Shown here piece by piece: positions 16,567 to 24,599 of a DNA stretch of 64,000 nt. Origin of the DNA: an uncultured Lachnospira sp. (lineage in GTDB: Bacteria; Bacillota; Clostridia; Lachnospirales; Lachnospiraceae); NCBI GenBank assembly GCA_944381165.1, contig CALWKC010000012.1:1-64000 (forward strand). Reading direction: 5' to 3'. A model generated the notes under the pieces. That model was not told the DNA's origin, did not search any database, and was given only the letters and a program-made list of their open reading frames with translations. How positions within the stretch are numbered: the first letter of the stretch is position 1; each line of letters begins with the position of its first letter. The translations under genes and the position numbers were made by a program.

Positions 16567-18801
16567 AATATCCATGTAGCTCATACCACGTTTTGTCATC
16601 GCATTTACGGCATTCTGGCTCATGCCGATGCCGTGGCCGTAGCCGCCTCCGGTAATTTCAAATCCGCTTGCTGAATTGTCAAGCGTTACATTCTCAAATA
16701 CGCAGAACGTGCTAGGAAGCGCCGACATATTTGTTGAGCCTGTATTTGTCTCAAGCGTCTCATCCGCAACCCCAAAAGCCGTTCTTATTAAAGATTCGCT
16801 TTCTATGCGTACAGTCGCAGCGTCCCCCTCAACTGTAACGCATATAGCCGCGCCGCCTGCGACACGCTTATCAACTGTTATTTTCTGTATTGTTCCAACT
16901 GTCTGAATATCCTTTGACTCAAACTCCCCCGCGTCATTTTTTGTTTTGACGCGCTCCGGAAGCGCTCTGTACAATCCGTTAAGCTTCTGGTTAAACGAAT
17001 TGCTGAGTTTTTCCGCCGAAACTCTCAGCTTCCACCTGTAATAGTCGCATGTGCTGTCATAATCCTTGTCATCCCTGCTCTTTATAAACGCCGAGAATGT
17101 CTCTTCATTTGTATAATCCTGACCTCTCTGATTTTCCCCTATATCCTTGCTTACATAGTAAGGATAGCTCTCCGGAGACGAGCCCCAAAGGGAGACATCA
17201 GTTCCCACTCCGCACGACGTCGAATAATAATACGCCTGAACTACCTCGTCATTAAACTTAAGCATCTGCCCTCTTGTGGCAAGAATAGCTTCATTTGCGG
17301 CGTCATATTCAATCGTGTTGTTGTATACCTGATACTGTGTGCTGTCATCGACATGGGCACCATATTCATTATACCCTCCGTTTGTGAGATGTCTGTACGC
17401 ATAGCTCCTTGCGCATACAGCCTGGACCTTGAGGCTTTCTGTTCCAAAGCTTGCCGGCATTTCACTCGGCACTACCCGCTTAAGATACTGCTCTATATCC
17501 ACGTCATTTATAATAATAATACCGCTGTCCCACAATGAGAGCTCTATGATACCCTCATACTCAGGATTGCCCTGGCTTCTTTTTATATTTAAAAGTTTAA
17601 TTTCCCCATCTGCCACATCAGGTTTTATCTCAATACGTCCCTGAGCGAAGCGTGCATCGGACGGCTCAATAACAGTCTCCTCACCGCCGCCAAAATGCTG
17701 CTCCAAGTCATTGCAGGTAATTGTATAGCCCGTATTGCAGGTCACCTTAACCGACTCATGAAACAGATCCTCATATCCGGTCGTCTTAATAAGCACGCGT
17801 ATATTTCCCGCCGACAATCCCTTTGACAGAAAAGCTCCGCATATTCTCCCCTCTGCGACAATAAAATCCTGCAAATCATAGCCGATAATAATATCCGAAT
17901 AATTTCTGTCAACTGTGTAATCCGCCACATTATACATAATAAAATCCTCATCAACAGGAACTTTTCCATACCCCGTGACTTCAATATATTCATCGCTTAT
18001 CGACAAAACCTTTCCGGAAATTGTATCGCTCTTAATATCAATACCTGCAACTCTGCCGTTATCAAGAGTTATATCAGCGAGCACACTGCCTATTTCCTCG
18101 CTTATGCCGCCAAGCGCAAACTCCCTCTCAGCTCCGTAGGCATTGACATATAAAGTATTATCCTCGTATTTATACACCCATACATTGCGGTATACTGCAT
18201 CGTCAGAAACTCTGCGCACAACCATGAGTATCTCGTCTCCCAAAACCATAAGCGAAACTGTCTTGTCAATTTCACCGGAAAGCTTAAGCCCCCTGAAGCT
18301 GAAATTACCCCTGTCCGTACATACATGCCAGTTGGCAAGGCTGCTGTCAGTGTCAGGCGTAGCAGCAATTCCCGCCTCAATTATTTCTATATCTGCTCCA
18401 TTTTCAAAACTTCCTCTAATATCCATAAACAATTCCGCAAACTGTTCTTTTGTGAAACTTGTCTCGTCATTTACTCCATATTTGTTTTCGTAGGTCAGCC
18501 CCAGATATTCAAAAAGTTCCCCGGCATTTTTCTGTGAAAAACCGCTGTCAGGATTTATTTTTTTAAATATATTTTTTTCTTTTATATAATCAACATAAGC
18601 ACTGTACCAGTATTTGCCGTCGCTGTCCGTCTCACCGCAGCCGGATGCATACGCCAGAACTTTGCACACTTCCGCCATTGTCACGCCTTCGCTGTCATTT
18701 TTAAACAATCCCCGCGCAAAAATAAAAATTATAGCCGCAATCAGCGCTATAATTGGCACAGCCAATTTTTTCAAAGATTTTTTTCCGTATTTTACCGACA
18801 T
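16531..18801 (-). CDS. SpoIID/LytB-domain protein, membrane-anchored
   Basis: A 756-residue protein with an N-terminal membrane anchor (LAVPIIALIAAIIFIFARGL), a long region of unknown structure, and a C-terminal SpoIID/LytB domain from about residue 430. The domain shows YLKRVVPSEMPASFG, LKVQAVCARSYA, a central SCGVGTDVSLWG and the closing GGGYGHGIGMSQ. SpoIID enzymes are lytic transglycosylases that cut stripped peptidoglycan during engulfment; LytB-type relatives modify autolysis. At 756 residues it is much longer than SpoIID, so the exact substrate and any sporulation role are open. Confidence 0.8.
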   Translation of the reverse strand: MSVKYGKKSLKKLAVPIIALIAAIIFIFARGLFKNDSEGVTMAEVCKVLAYASGCGETDSDGKYWYSAYVDYIKEKNIFKKINPDSGFSQKNAGELFEYLGLTYENKYGVNDETSFTKEQFAELFMDIRGSFENGADIEIIEAGIAATPDTDSSLANWHVCTDRGNFSFRGLKLSGEIDKTVSLMVLGDEILMVVRRVSDDAVYRNVWVYKYEDNTLYVNAYGAEREFALGGISEEIGSVLADITLDNGRVAGIDIKSDTISGKVLSISDEYIEVTGYGKVPVDEDFIMYNVADYTVDRNYSDIIIGYDLQDFIVAEGRICGAFLSKGLSAGNIRVLIKTTGYEDLFHESVKVTCNTGYTITCNDLEQHFGGGEETVIEPSDARFAQGRIEIKPDVADGEIKLLNIKRSQGNPEYEGIIELSLWDSGIIIINDVDIEQYLKRVVPSEMPASFGTESLKVQAVCARSYAYRHLTNGGYNEYGAHVDDSTQYQVYNNTIEYDAANEAILATRGQMLKFNDEVVQAYYYSTSCGVGTDVSLWGSSPESYPYYVSKDIGENQRGQDYTNEETFSAFIKSRDDKDYDSTCDYYRWKLRVSAEKLSNSFNQKLNGLYRALPERVKTKNDAGEFESKDIQTVGTIQKITVDKRVAGGAAICVTVEGDAATVRIESESLIRTAFGVADETLETNTGSTNMSALPSTFCVFENVTLDNSASGFEITGGGYGHGIGMSQNAVNAMTKRGMSYMDILQFFYPGTTVS

Positions 18802-18848
18802 AATTTTTCACTCCCTGACTTTTTAATCACAGGCTCGTCCTTCATATT

Positions 18849-19021
18849 TTTTATTCTATAGGAAGTTCTCTGAACTTCCTACAGAATAAAAATGCTCCGC
18901 AGGATCGCAGAGGCGCGGAAAGGTAATTATTCTTATGAATACGCGTCTCGCGAAAGAGTTCGCAAGCGAACTCTTTTATGAAACCTGATAGCAAAATGCA
19001 TTTTAGCCCAAGCAGCATTTT
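18849..19021 (-). repeat. Palindrome cluster upstream of the SpoIID-domain gene
   Basis: Three separate inverted repeats lie in the gap between the 6S RNA terminator and the gene start at 18801. They are 18849-18891 (20-base arms starting TTTTATTCT, one mismatch, 3-base loop), 18953-18976 (11-base arms AAAGAGTTCGC/GCGAACTCTTT, 2-base loop) and 18993-19021 (7-base arms AAAATGC/GCATTTT). A GC-rich imperfect stem lies between the first two. Stems differ in sequence but are similar in size. The second is followed on the minus strand by CGCGAGACGCG. None ends in a T-run typical of terminators except weakly. Confidence 0.6.
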
Positions 19022-19083
19022 TAATAAATAATATATGTAAATATATTCATAAAATGTCGGTTATAGAACAAACACACAACAGT

Positions 19084-19113
19084 AAAGCCACATGGTTATT
19101 CCCATGTGGCTTT
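19084..19113 (-). terminator. Terminator of the probable 6S RNA
   Basis: A perfect 12-base stem (AAAGCCACATGG/CCATGTGGCTTT) with a 6-base loop, directly behind the structured RNA at 19114-19329. The T-run is short (TTT). Confidence 0.75.
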
Positions 19114-19329
19114 CATAATTCCCAAAATGCCGTTCCCATCTTTTTCGACTCCTAGCCTAAGCCAGGTGGGTTACCGCACTCATACCGCTGTCTTCCACTG
19201 ACAAAGGAGGCCTGACATTAGCATGAAAATATAGGAATCCCGACGAAAAAATGTAGGATCAAAATATGACGGGCTGTCGAACATCCCAGGAATAATATTC
19301 AATTAACACACGACTAATCGCTTTAACTT
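19114..19329 (-). ncRNA. ssrS: Probable 6S RNA
   Basis: No protein is encoded here, but the minus strand forms a long irregular rod typical of 6S RNA, which mimics an open promoter and sequesters RNA polymerase holoenzyme. The 5' arm ATTCCTGGGATGTTCG pairs with the 3' arm GAACGGCATTTTGGGAAT; TTTTGATCCTA pairs with TAGGAGTCGAAAA; GCTAATGTCAGG pairs with CCTGGCTTAGGC. The tip is formed around GTCAGTGGAAGAC. A promoter lies just upstream and a terminator just downstream. The 5' end is estimated from the promoter; mature ends may be shorter. The call rests on structure and resemblance, not a covariance search. Confidence 0.7.
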
Positions 19330-19335
19330 GTATAT

Positions 19336-19364
19336 AATATATCATTTCTTTGCTCTACACACAA
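19336..19364 (-). promoter_or_regulatory. Promoter of the probable 6S RNA
   Basis: Minus-strand TTGTGT (19364-19359), 17-base spacer, TATATT (19341-19336). The start point would fall near 19329, just upstream of the structured RNA. Confidence 0.6.
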
Positions 19365-19453
19365 TATAATATGCAAAAAAAATACAAATATTCGTGATAT
19401 ATCTCTTATTTGACAGCTATGCAGCCGGTAAAAATTAACTTTTTTCATTGTCT

Positions 19454-20389
19454 TTATTTTTGTTTGCCCATGTCAACATCCTCAATATTCTCTGCTGAAA
19501 GCCTTATCGCCTCGCGTACATTCTCCTCAGAAATTCCGATTTTTTGCGCAAGCTCGTCCACGCCTGGTTTTCTGCCAAGTTCCTCTCTGAGCCGTTTAGC
19601 CCAGTCGTTTACAAGATTTACTTTTCCAAGCACCCTGCCTGTAATCTTGTTTGACTGCGTCTGCTCGTCAATCATCATGGCAAGGCTTCCCTCTGCCTCG
19701 CTGCGCACCTCATCTTCAATTTCAGAAAGTACGCGGAGCAAATCTTCAGTTCCGCCCTCCTTTATCTTATCCTTCCATTCCGGATTATTTAAAAAACGCT
19801 TCTCGCTTATATATCCCATCATGGCAAGATTAGCCTCCTGAAGCAGGTCGCTCGACAATACGCCCTTTCTTCTGTAAGGCTCAATCCACTCCACGATTTT
19901 TCTCAAAAATGACTGCGATAAAAGGTCAAGAGACTCTTTATCATTGTCCTCCACAATATTCATAAGCAGAAATGCCCTTCCCGTATCGGAGAGTTCCTCT
20001 ATCCCCTTCAGATCCTCCATATACATTTCAATGTATTTTTCATCGCGCTCATAATCCTCATCGCTTATAAAAACGGCTTCCTCTGCCTCTTTTTCCTCAA
20101 GTGAAGCCTCCTCCTCTGCCGCAGCCTTTTCAAGCATGTCAAGAAATTCATTATCGACAGCGTTCTCCCCGCTCACCGTAATATTATTTGCCAGCAGATA
20201 ACCCGTAATCATCTGATATTTTGCCTCATCTAGCCCCAGATTTTTAAAATAGCTCTCAACATCCTGTCTTGTGACAGTGTTTCCGTTGACCTTGGCATAT
20301 TCCTTCAGGCTTGATAAAGCCGCCATAAATTCAGCCTGTATATTATTGTCATTTTTGCTCTCTGGGTTTATTTTATTATTTTCAGTCAT
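19454..20389 (-). CDS. Degenerate sigma-70-like protein lacking region 4
   Basis: A 311-residue acidic protein with partial similarity to primary sigma factors. Residues around 20-50 resemble region 1.1 (LKEYAKVNGNTVTRQDVESYF). SSDLLQEANLAMMGYI near residue 190 resembles the region 2 stretch DLIQEGNIGLM. ELGRKPGVDELAQKIGISEENVREA at the C-terminus is a sigma region 3 motif. Promoter-recognition region 4 and a full region 2.4 are missing, so it is unlikely to direct transcription alone. It could bind core polymerase or regulate sigma, which is inference. The ATG at 20389 has GGAG six bases upstream. A probable 6S RNA lies directly downstream. Confidence 0.6.
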   Translation of the reverse strand: MTENNKINPESKNDNNIQAEFMAALSSLKEYAKVNGNTVTRQDVESYFKNLGLDEAKYQMITGYLLANNITVSGENAVDNEFLDMLEKAAAEEEASLEEKEAEEAVFISDEDYERDEKYIEMYMEDLKGIEELSDTGRAFLLMNIVEDNDKESLDLLSQSFLRKIVEWIEPYRRKGVLSSDLLQEANLAMMGYISEKRFLNNPEWKDKIKEGGTEDLLRVLSEIEDEVRSEAEGSLAMMIDEQTQSNKITGRVLGKVNLVNDWAKRLREELGRKPGVDELAQKIGISEENVREAIRLSAENIEDVDMGKQK

Positions 20390-20534
20390 GTTAATCTCCA
20401 TTCAGAAGCGCCGCTAACAGACGCTTTATATGTATTTTGTTTATAATATCACAGCCGTGTTCTCATAACAAGTTTTGAATTTTTGGTTTTATTATATAGT
20501 CTTATCTATAATCCGCACTGCGTGGCGCTATCGG

Positions 20535-20563
20535 TTGACAAAGGCGCAAATTTTGCTTATAGT
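20535..20563 (+). promoter_or_regulatory. Promoter of the RpiB-type gene
   Basis: TTGACA (20535-20540), 17-base spacer, TATAGT (20558-20563), about 70 bases before the start at 20632. Confidence 0.75.
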
Positions 20564-20631
20564 TAATTTGTATGTAAATGCGAGTTTTTACATTGCATAA
20601 AATAATTAGAAAGTTGAGGTTTTGTTGTAAA

Positions 20632-21273
20632 ATGAGAATTGCATTAATTAACGAAAACAGCCAGGCTGCAAAAAATGAACTGATTTATTCAACCCTTAAG
20701 AAGGTTGCTGATTCAAAGGGTTACGAGGTAGACAACTACGGTATGTATACAGCCGAGGATACGGCACAGCTTACATATGTACAGAACGGTATTCTCGCCG
20801 CTATTCTTCTGAACAGCGGAGCTGCTGATTTTGTTGTGACAGGATGCGGCACTGGAGAGGGCGCAATGCTTGCTCTCAACTCATTTCCGGGCGTGCTCTG
20901 CGGACATGTAGTTGACCCTTCAGACGCATATATGTTTATGCAGATTAATGACGGAAACGCTATCTCGCTTCCATTTGCCAAAGGCTTCGGATGGGGCGCA
21001 GAATTAAATCTTACATATATCTTTGAAAAACTTTTCGAGGGAGAGCCGGGCGGAGGCTATCCGAAGGAGAGAGTTGTTCCTGAGCAGAGAAACAAGAAAA
21101 TTCTTGATGAGGTAAGAAAGGTTGCATTCAAGGACAGCCTGATTGATATTTTAAAGAATCTTGACCAGGATTTAGTTAAGGGCGCCGTAGCAGGCGAAAA
21201 ATTTAAGGAGCTTTTCTTCGCAAACTGCAAATGCGATGAGATTGCTGAGTATGTAAAGACTCTTGTTGATTAA
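20632..21273 (+). CDS. RpiB/LacA/LacB family sugar-phosphate isomerase
   Basis: A 213-residue protein of the RpiB/LacAB isomerase family. The core shows MRIALINENSQAAKN, GYEVDNYGMYT, and the substrate-binding stretch FVVTGCGTGEGAMLALNSFPG, whose cysteine corresponds to the catalytic cysteine of RpiB. The protein is longer than classical RpiB (about 150) by a C-terminal helical extension, as seen in a clostridial subgroup. Specificity for ribose 5-phosphate is not assured. The start at 20632 gives the canonical N-terminus, although its ribosome binding site (GAGG) is distant. Confidence 0.8.
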   Translation: MRIALINENSQAAKNELIYSTLKKVADSKGYEVDNYGMYTAEDTAQLTYVQNGILAAILLNSGAADFVVTGCGTGEGAMLALNSFPGVLCGHVVDPSDAYMFMQINDGNAISLPFAKGFGWGAELNLTYIFEKLFEGEPGGGYPKERVVPEQRNKKILDEVRKVAFKDSLIDILKNLDQDLVKGAVAGEKFKELFFANCKCDEIAEYVKTLVD

Positions 21274-21283
21274 TAAACTGAGT

Positions 21284-21323
21284 AAAAAACGCGACGCTGC
21301 TGATATGCAGCGTCACGTTTTTT
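21284..21323 (+). terminator. Bidirectional terminator between RpiB-type gene and bioY
   Basis: A strong hairpin: AAAAAACG and CGACGCTGC on the left, GCAGCGTC and ACGTTTTTT on the right, 6-base loop. The T-run and A-run make it work on both strands for the convergent pair. Confidence 0.88.
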
Positions 21324-21359
21324 CTCAGGCAGAGCGTCAACTGAAAATGAGTGCATTTT

Positions 21360-21920
21360 TTATTTAGCTGCCGCTGTCATAACATTTCCTCTGACCAGAG
21401 CAGCTCTTACTGCCTTTCCGATAAGCGTTCCAAGCACAATCTTTGCTATGTCTCCCGGTATAAACGGCAGGACACACAGCCCCAGTGCTCCCGCAAGCGA
21501 AGAATTTGTAAGATATATGTACCATGCTGTTCCAAACGCATACAGGACTGCCGTCCCCAAAACCCAAGCAAGCATCGCCGCCCATATATTGCGTCTCGTC
21601 TTTTCAATAATTACTCCGCCTATAAGCGCCATAAATATATAACCCACTATATAGCCGCCTGTCGGACCTGCTATTTTGCCAAGTCCCCCGGCATATCCCG
21701 AAAATACCGGAAGTCCTGCTATTCCAAGCATTATATAAATACATACGCTTCCCGTTCCCGCCCACGGTCCTATAACATAGACAGTAAAATAGATGACCAT
21801 TGTCGCAAGCGTAACAGGAACAGGTCCAACCGGAACTGACATCGGCGCAAGAATGCACAAGATCGCAGTCATAAGCGCCATAAAACAAATCTGATAAATT
21901 GTAAATCTTTTCTCCTTCAT
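21360..21920 (-). CDS. bioY: Biotin transporter BioY
   Basis: A 186-residue integral membrane protein, the substrate-binding S component of an ECF transporter for biotin. Six hydrophobic segments are visible and the diagnostic motif GPTGGYIVGY is near residue 86, preceded by FSGYAGGLGKIAG. No ECF ATPases are encoded nearby, so it would share the general energising module. Expression is probably controlled by the BirA-type operator at 22005-22035. Confidence 0.92.
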   Translation of the reverse strand: MKEKRFTIYQICFMALMTAILCILAPMSVPVGPVPVTLATMVIYFTVYVIGPWAGTGSVCIYIMLGIAGLPVFSGYAGGLGKIAGPTGGYIVGYIFMALIGGVIIEKTRRNIWAAMLAWVLGTAVLYAFGTAWYIYLTNSSLAGALGLCVLPFIPGDIAKIVLGTLIGKAVRAALVRGNVMTAAAK

Positions 21921-22004
21921 GTCTCTCCTCCGTAATCACATGTTTTTTGAGTTCACCGGTCTTGTGAGAACAAAATATATTTCCCTTTTTGTTCTTAGAA
22001 CAAA

Positions 22005-22035
22005 TTGTCAACTCATTTTCAATTTTAGTTTACAA
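22005..22035 (-). promoter_or_regulatory. BirA-type operator of bioY
   Basis: An inverted repeat, TTGTAAACT and AGTTGACAA separated by 13 bases, matches the Firmicutes BirA box. One half overlaps the -10 element of the bioY promoter, so biotinyl-BirA bound here would block transcription when biotin is sufficient. Confidence 0.75.
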
Positions 22036-22055
22036 TTCTAATATAAAAAAGTCAA
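22027..22055 (-). promoter_or_regulatory. bioY promoter
   Basis: Minus-strand TTGACT (22055-22050), 17-base spacer, TAAACT (22032-22027). The 5' leader is about 100 bases and contains a small palindrome TTGTTCT/AGAACAA whose role is unknown. The gene starts after GGAGGAG. Confidence 0.7.
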
Positions 22056-22143
22056 TATTTTTATATTTTACCTTCTGAAAAGAACATAAAAATATTTAAT
22101 ATTAGCAGAAAAGCATTCAAAGCGGACACCAGCCCGCTCGGTC

Positions 22144-22575
22144 TCACTCTCCGCCTTTTACGGTAATATACTGTATCATTCCGGGTCCAAGCTCCGGGGT
22201 CGGTCTTGCAATAAAACCGTGCTTCATATAGAATTCCTCACGTCCTTTTGCACACATAAGACAAAGCATCATGCGGCTTCCAGGTATTATAAGGCTGTTT
22301 ACATAAGCAATCAGTTTATCAATCAGCATGCTTCCTATGTGTCTGCCCTGATATTCGGGAACAACTATCAAATCCTGAATATAACATATAACTGAGCCGT
22401 CTCCGACTATTCTTCCCATGCCAATCGGCTTTCCGTCAAAATAAGCCGTTATTATCTTCATGCTGTTTTTCAGCGCCCTCTCAGCCTGCTTCTCATTCAG
22501 TTCAACCCAATCGACCTGCTTTCTCAGGTACAAATATGTATCTACATCTCTTACATCTTCTCTAAACGTGAGCAT
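22144..22575 (-). CDS. GNAT family N-acetyltransferase
   Basis: A 143-residue GNAT protein. The acetyl-CoA-binding motif A reads VVPEYQGRHIGSMLID near residue 75, preceded by beta-strand IQDLIV, and the C-terminus YMKHGFIARP is typical. The acceptor is unknown. It has no clear ribosome binding site (weak GGAT). It stands between bioY and the pectinesterase gene. Confidence 0.8.
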   Translation of the reverse strand: MLTFREDVRDVDTYLYLRKQVDWVELNEKQAERALKNSMKIITAYFDGKPIGMGRIVGDGSVICYIQDLIVVPEYQGRHIGSMLIDKLIAYVNSLIIPGSRMMLCLMCAKGREEFYMKHGFIARPTPELGPGMIQYITVKGGE

Positions 22576-22708
22576 AACACTTATTCATCCTTCGCTTTAA
22601 AATAACGCTGTAAGTATACGCTTATTTCTCCAAAAAGTCCATACATCAAAATTGCCTCACATACCAAAGTATTATAGATACATTTTTAAATATATGCTAA
22701 AATATCTC

Positions 22709-22795
22709 ATAACAGTTCAGCCATAATCTTCAAACCAGCATGAAAGCACCGCAGGTGCGTCTTTGCGAATGACACTGAATGAACTGTTATATTTT
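22709..22795 (+). terminator. Large hairpin upstream of the pectinesterase gene
   Basis: An 11-base perfect inverted repeat (ATAACAGTTCA/TGAACTGTTAT, 22709-22719 and 22780-22790) encloses about 60 bases with a small GCACC/GGTGC stem, and is followed by ATTTTTC. It may terminate plus-strand transcription or be a folded leader of the pectinesterase transcript. A weak promoter (TTCAAT, 17, TATACA) follows it. The rest of 22576-22850 shows nothing else. Confidence 0.45.
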
Positions 22796-22850
22796 TCAAT
22801 AAAATAAAAAGCTGTTCTATACAAATTCGGCAGCAGGAAGGCAAAACAAT

Positions 22851-23807
22851 ATGATTACAGTTGCAAAAGACTTAACAGGTGACTTTACTTCAATCCAGGA
22901 GGCTGTAAACAGTATAAAAAACACTCCCGAGACAATTTTTATCAAAAACGGAATTTATAAGGAGCGCGTGGAGATAACTCTGGACAATATTACACTGATC
23001 GGTGAATCTGCCGGGAACACCGTAATTACAAATGATTACTGCGCCAGAATGCCAATGGAGGACGGCAGCAAGCGCGGCACATTCCGCTCATATACATTTT
23101 TTGTGAACGCCGAACATTTCAGTGCCTTAAACATCACATTTGAGAACTCGGCAGGTTTCGGCAAGCAAGTCGGTCAGGCAATAGCCGTGTATGCCGAGGG
23201 CGACGACATAAGCTTTGTAAACTGCCGCATGCTCGGACATCAGGACACGCTATTTACCGGTCCTCTTCCGATTACAGAAAAGGAGGCAGGCGGTTTCAGA
23301 GGTCCTACTGAATTTGCCGAAAGAATTCCCGGAAGACAGCTTTATGAAAACTGCTATATATGCGGCGAAGTTGATTTTATATTCGGAAGCGCCACAGCAT
23401 ACTTTAAAAATTGTGAGCTGTACGCGCTCAACAGAAATGAGACGATAAACAGCTACTACACAGCTCCGTCTACATACAAAAACCAAAAATACGGATATGT
23501 TTTTGAAGGCTGCCGTTTTACAGGAGACTGCCCTGATAAAACTGTTATGCTCAGCAGACCGTGGAGAATTTACGCAAAGGCTGTGTTTCTCAGATGCGAA
23601 ATGTCGGGTCAGATTACGGACTGCGGTTTCAGCGACTGGAACAAGCCCGAAGCGCACGAAACAAGCTACTATGCAGAGTACAAATGTTTCGGCTCCGGAT
23701 ACCGCCCGCAGCTCCGCGCACCTTTCGTTCATCAGCTAACGGACGATGAAGCTCTTGAATATACTAAAGAAAAAGTATTAAGCTATCCGGTTTATAAAGC
23801 AGAATAA
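22851..23807 (+). CDS. Pectinesterase without signal peptide
   Basis: A 318-residue carbohydrate esterase family 8 protein that removes methyl esters from homogalacturonan. Catalytic landmarks are GQAIAVY (Gln), LGHQDTLF with the acid/base Asp, EVDFIFGSA with the nucleophile Asp, and SRPWR with the substrate-binding Arg. There is no signal peptide: the protein begins directly with the beta-helix (MITVAKDLTGDFTSIQEA). It is therefore probably intracellular and acts on imported pectic oligosaccharides. It is alone here, without other pectin genes. Confidence 0.9.
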   Translation: MITVAKDLTGDFTSIQEAVNSIKNTPETIFIKNGIYKERVEITLDNITLIGESAGNTVITNDYCARMPMEDGSKRGTFRSYTFFVNAEHFSALNITFENSAGFGKQVGQAIAVYAEGDDISFVNCRMLGHQDTLFTGPLPITEKEAGGFRGPTEFAERIPGRQLYENCYICGEVDFIFGSATAYFKNCELYALNRNETINSYYTAPSTYKNQKYGYVFEGCRFTGDCPDKTVMLSRPWRIYAKAVFLRCEMSGQITDCGFSDWNKPEAHETSYYAEYKCFGSGYRPQLRAPFVHQLTDDEALEYTKEKVLSYPVYKAE

Positions 23808-23815
23808 GTATTAAA

Positions 23816-23941
23816 ACAACCCCCAATTCAGAGTGTGCATTAAATGCTCTTGCCATAGACAACCCTGTTGAGTATGCTCGTCTATATCTGGACGGAACTA
23901 TGCAGAGGACAGTTTGGAATTGTGGTAACTATACAGGCTGA
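23816..23941 (+). pseudogene. Orphan C-terminal gene fragment
   Basis: An open frame without a start codon encodes NPVEYARLYLDGTMQ among its last 40 residues and ends at TGA 23941. The composition looks protein-like, but no gene starts here, so it is probably the tail of a deleted gene. The family is not recognised. Confidence 0.25.
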
Positions 23942-24047
23942 TTGCTAAGAAGAAATTGGCAGTCCGCCTTAAATAATCAATATAAATAGAATATTAGAGA
24001 TATGTGTGGTAAAATAGAAAGTGAAATTTGAACTTCTGGAGGTATCT

Positions 24048-24503
24048 ATGAAGATTGAATATAGAAAAGCGGATATAGCAGATGCCGAATTGCTAATCTC
24101 CATTTATAATTCTGCATTTTATAATGATTATATTAAATACGGCGAATGTCCTGCCTATGGAAAGACGAAAGAAATGATGCAGAAATCCATAATAAACTAT
24201 CCTAAATTTGTTATTTTATATGATAGCAAACCCGTTGGTTGTGTTTCTTGCAAAAAAGTGGAAGTAGGAATATATGAAGTTGGTTGTTTGTGTGTCGTCC
24301 CAGAATTCCAAGGCAATGGAATTGGAACACAAGCTATTAAATTTGTAACATCGCTCTACGATGATTGGGATAAATTTACCTTAATCACGCCCATAGACAA
24401 AACAGAAAATATAAAGTTTTATACAGAAAAATGTGGATTTGATATAGTGTCTATTGAAATGGACGGAAATGTTAAGGTTGCACGATTAGTTTTAGAAAAA
24501 TAA
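24048..24503 (+). CDS. GNAT family N-acetyltransferase
   Basis: A 151-residue GNAT protein with the acetyl-CoA-binding motif VVPEFQGNGIGTQAIKF near residue 85 and the closing FYTEKCGFDIV. I use the ATG at 24048, which has GGAGG five bases upstream. Flanking sequence contains gene debris on both sides, so it may have arrived by transfer. The acceptor substrate is unknown. Confidence 0.82.
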   Translation: MKIEYRKADIADAELLISIYNSAFYNDYIKYGECPAYGKTKEMMQKSIINYPKFVILYDSKPVGCVSCKKVEVGIYEVGCLCVVPEFQGNGIGTQAIKFVTSLYDDWDKFTLITPIDKTENIKFYTEKCGFDIVSIEMDGNVKVARLVLEK

Positions 24504-24599
24504 ATTAACAACTTATCGAATACTTGAAACTTTCAGTTTCATGCATATTCTAAATTTTTAAAATTGCCCTATTCGTATGAATTAGGATAGAGCAATTTT

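Noticed and set aside
18895-18925. SRP RNA or tmRNA in the 18.8-19.4 kb gap
   Set aside because: The conserved SRP loop and tmRNA ends are absent; the folding fits 6S RNA better and the rest is palindromes.
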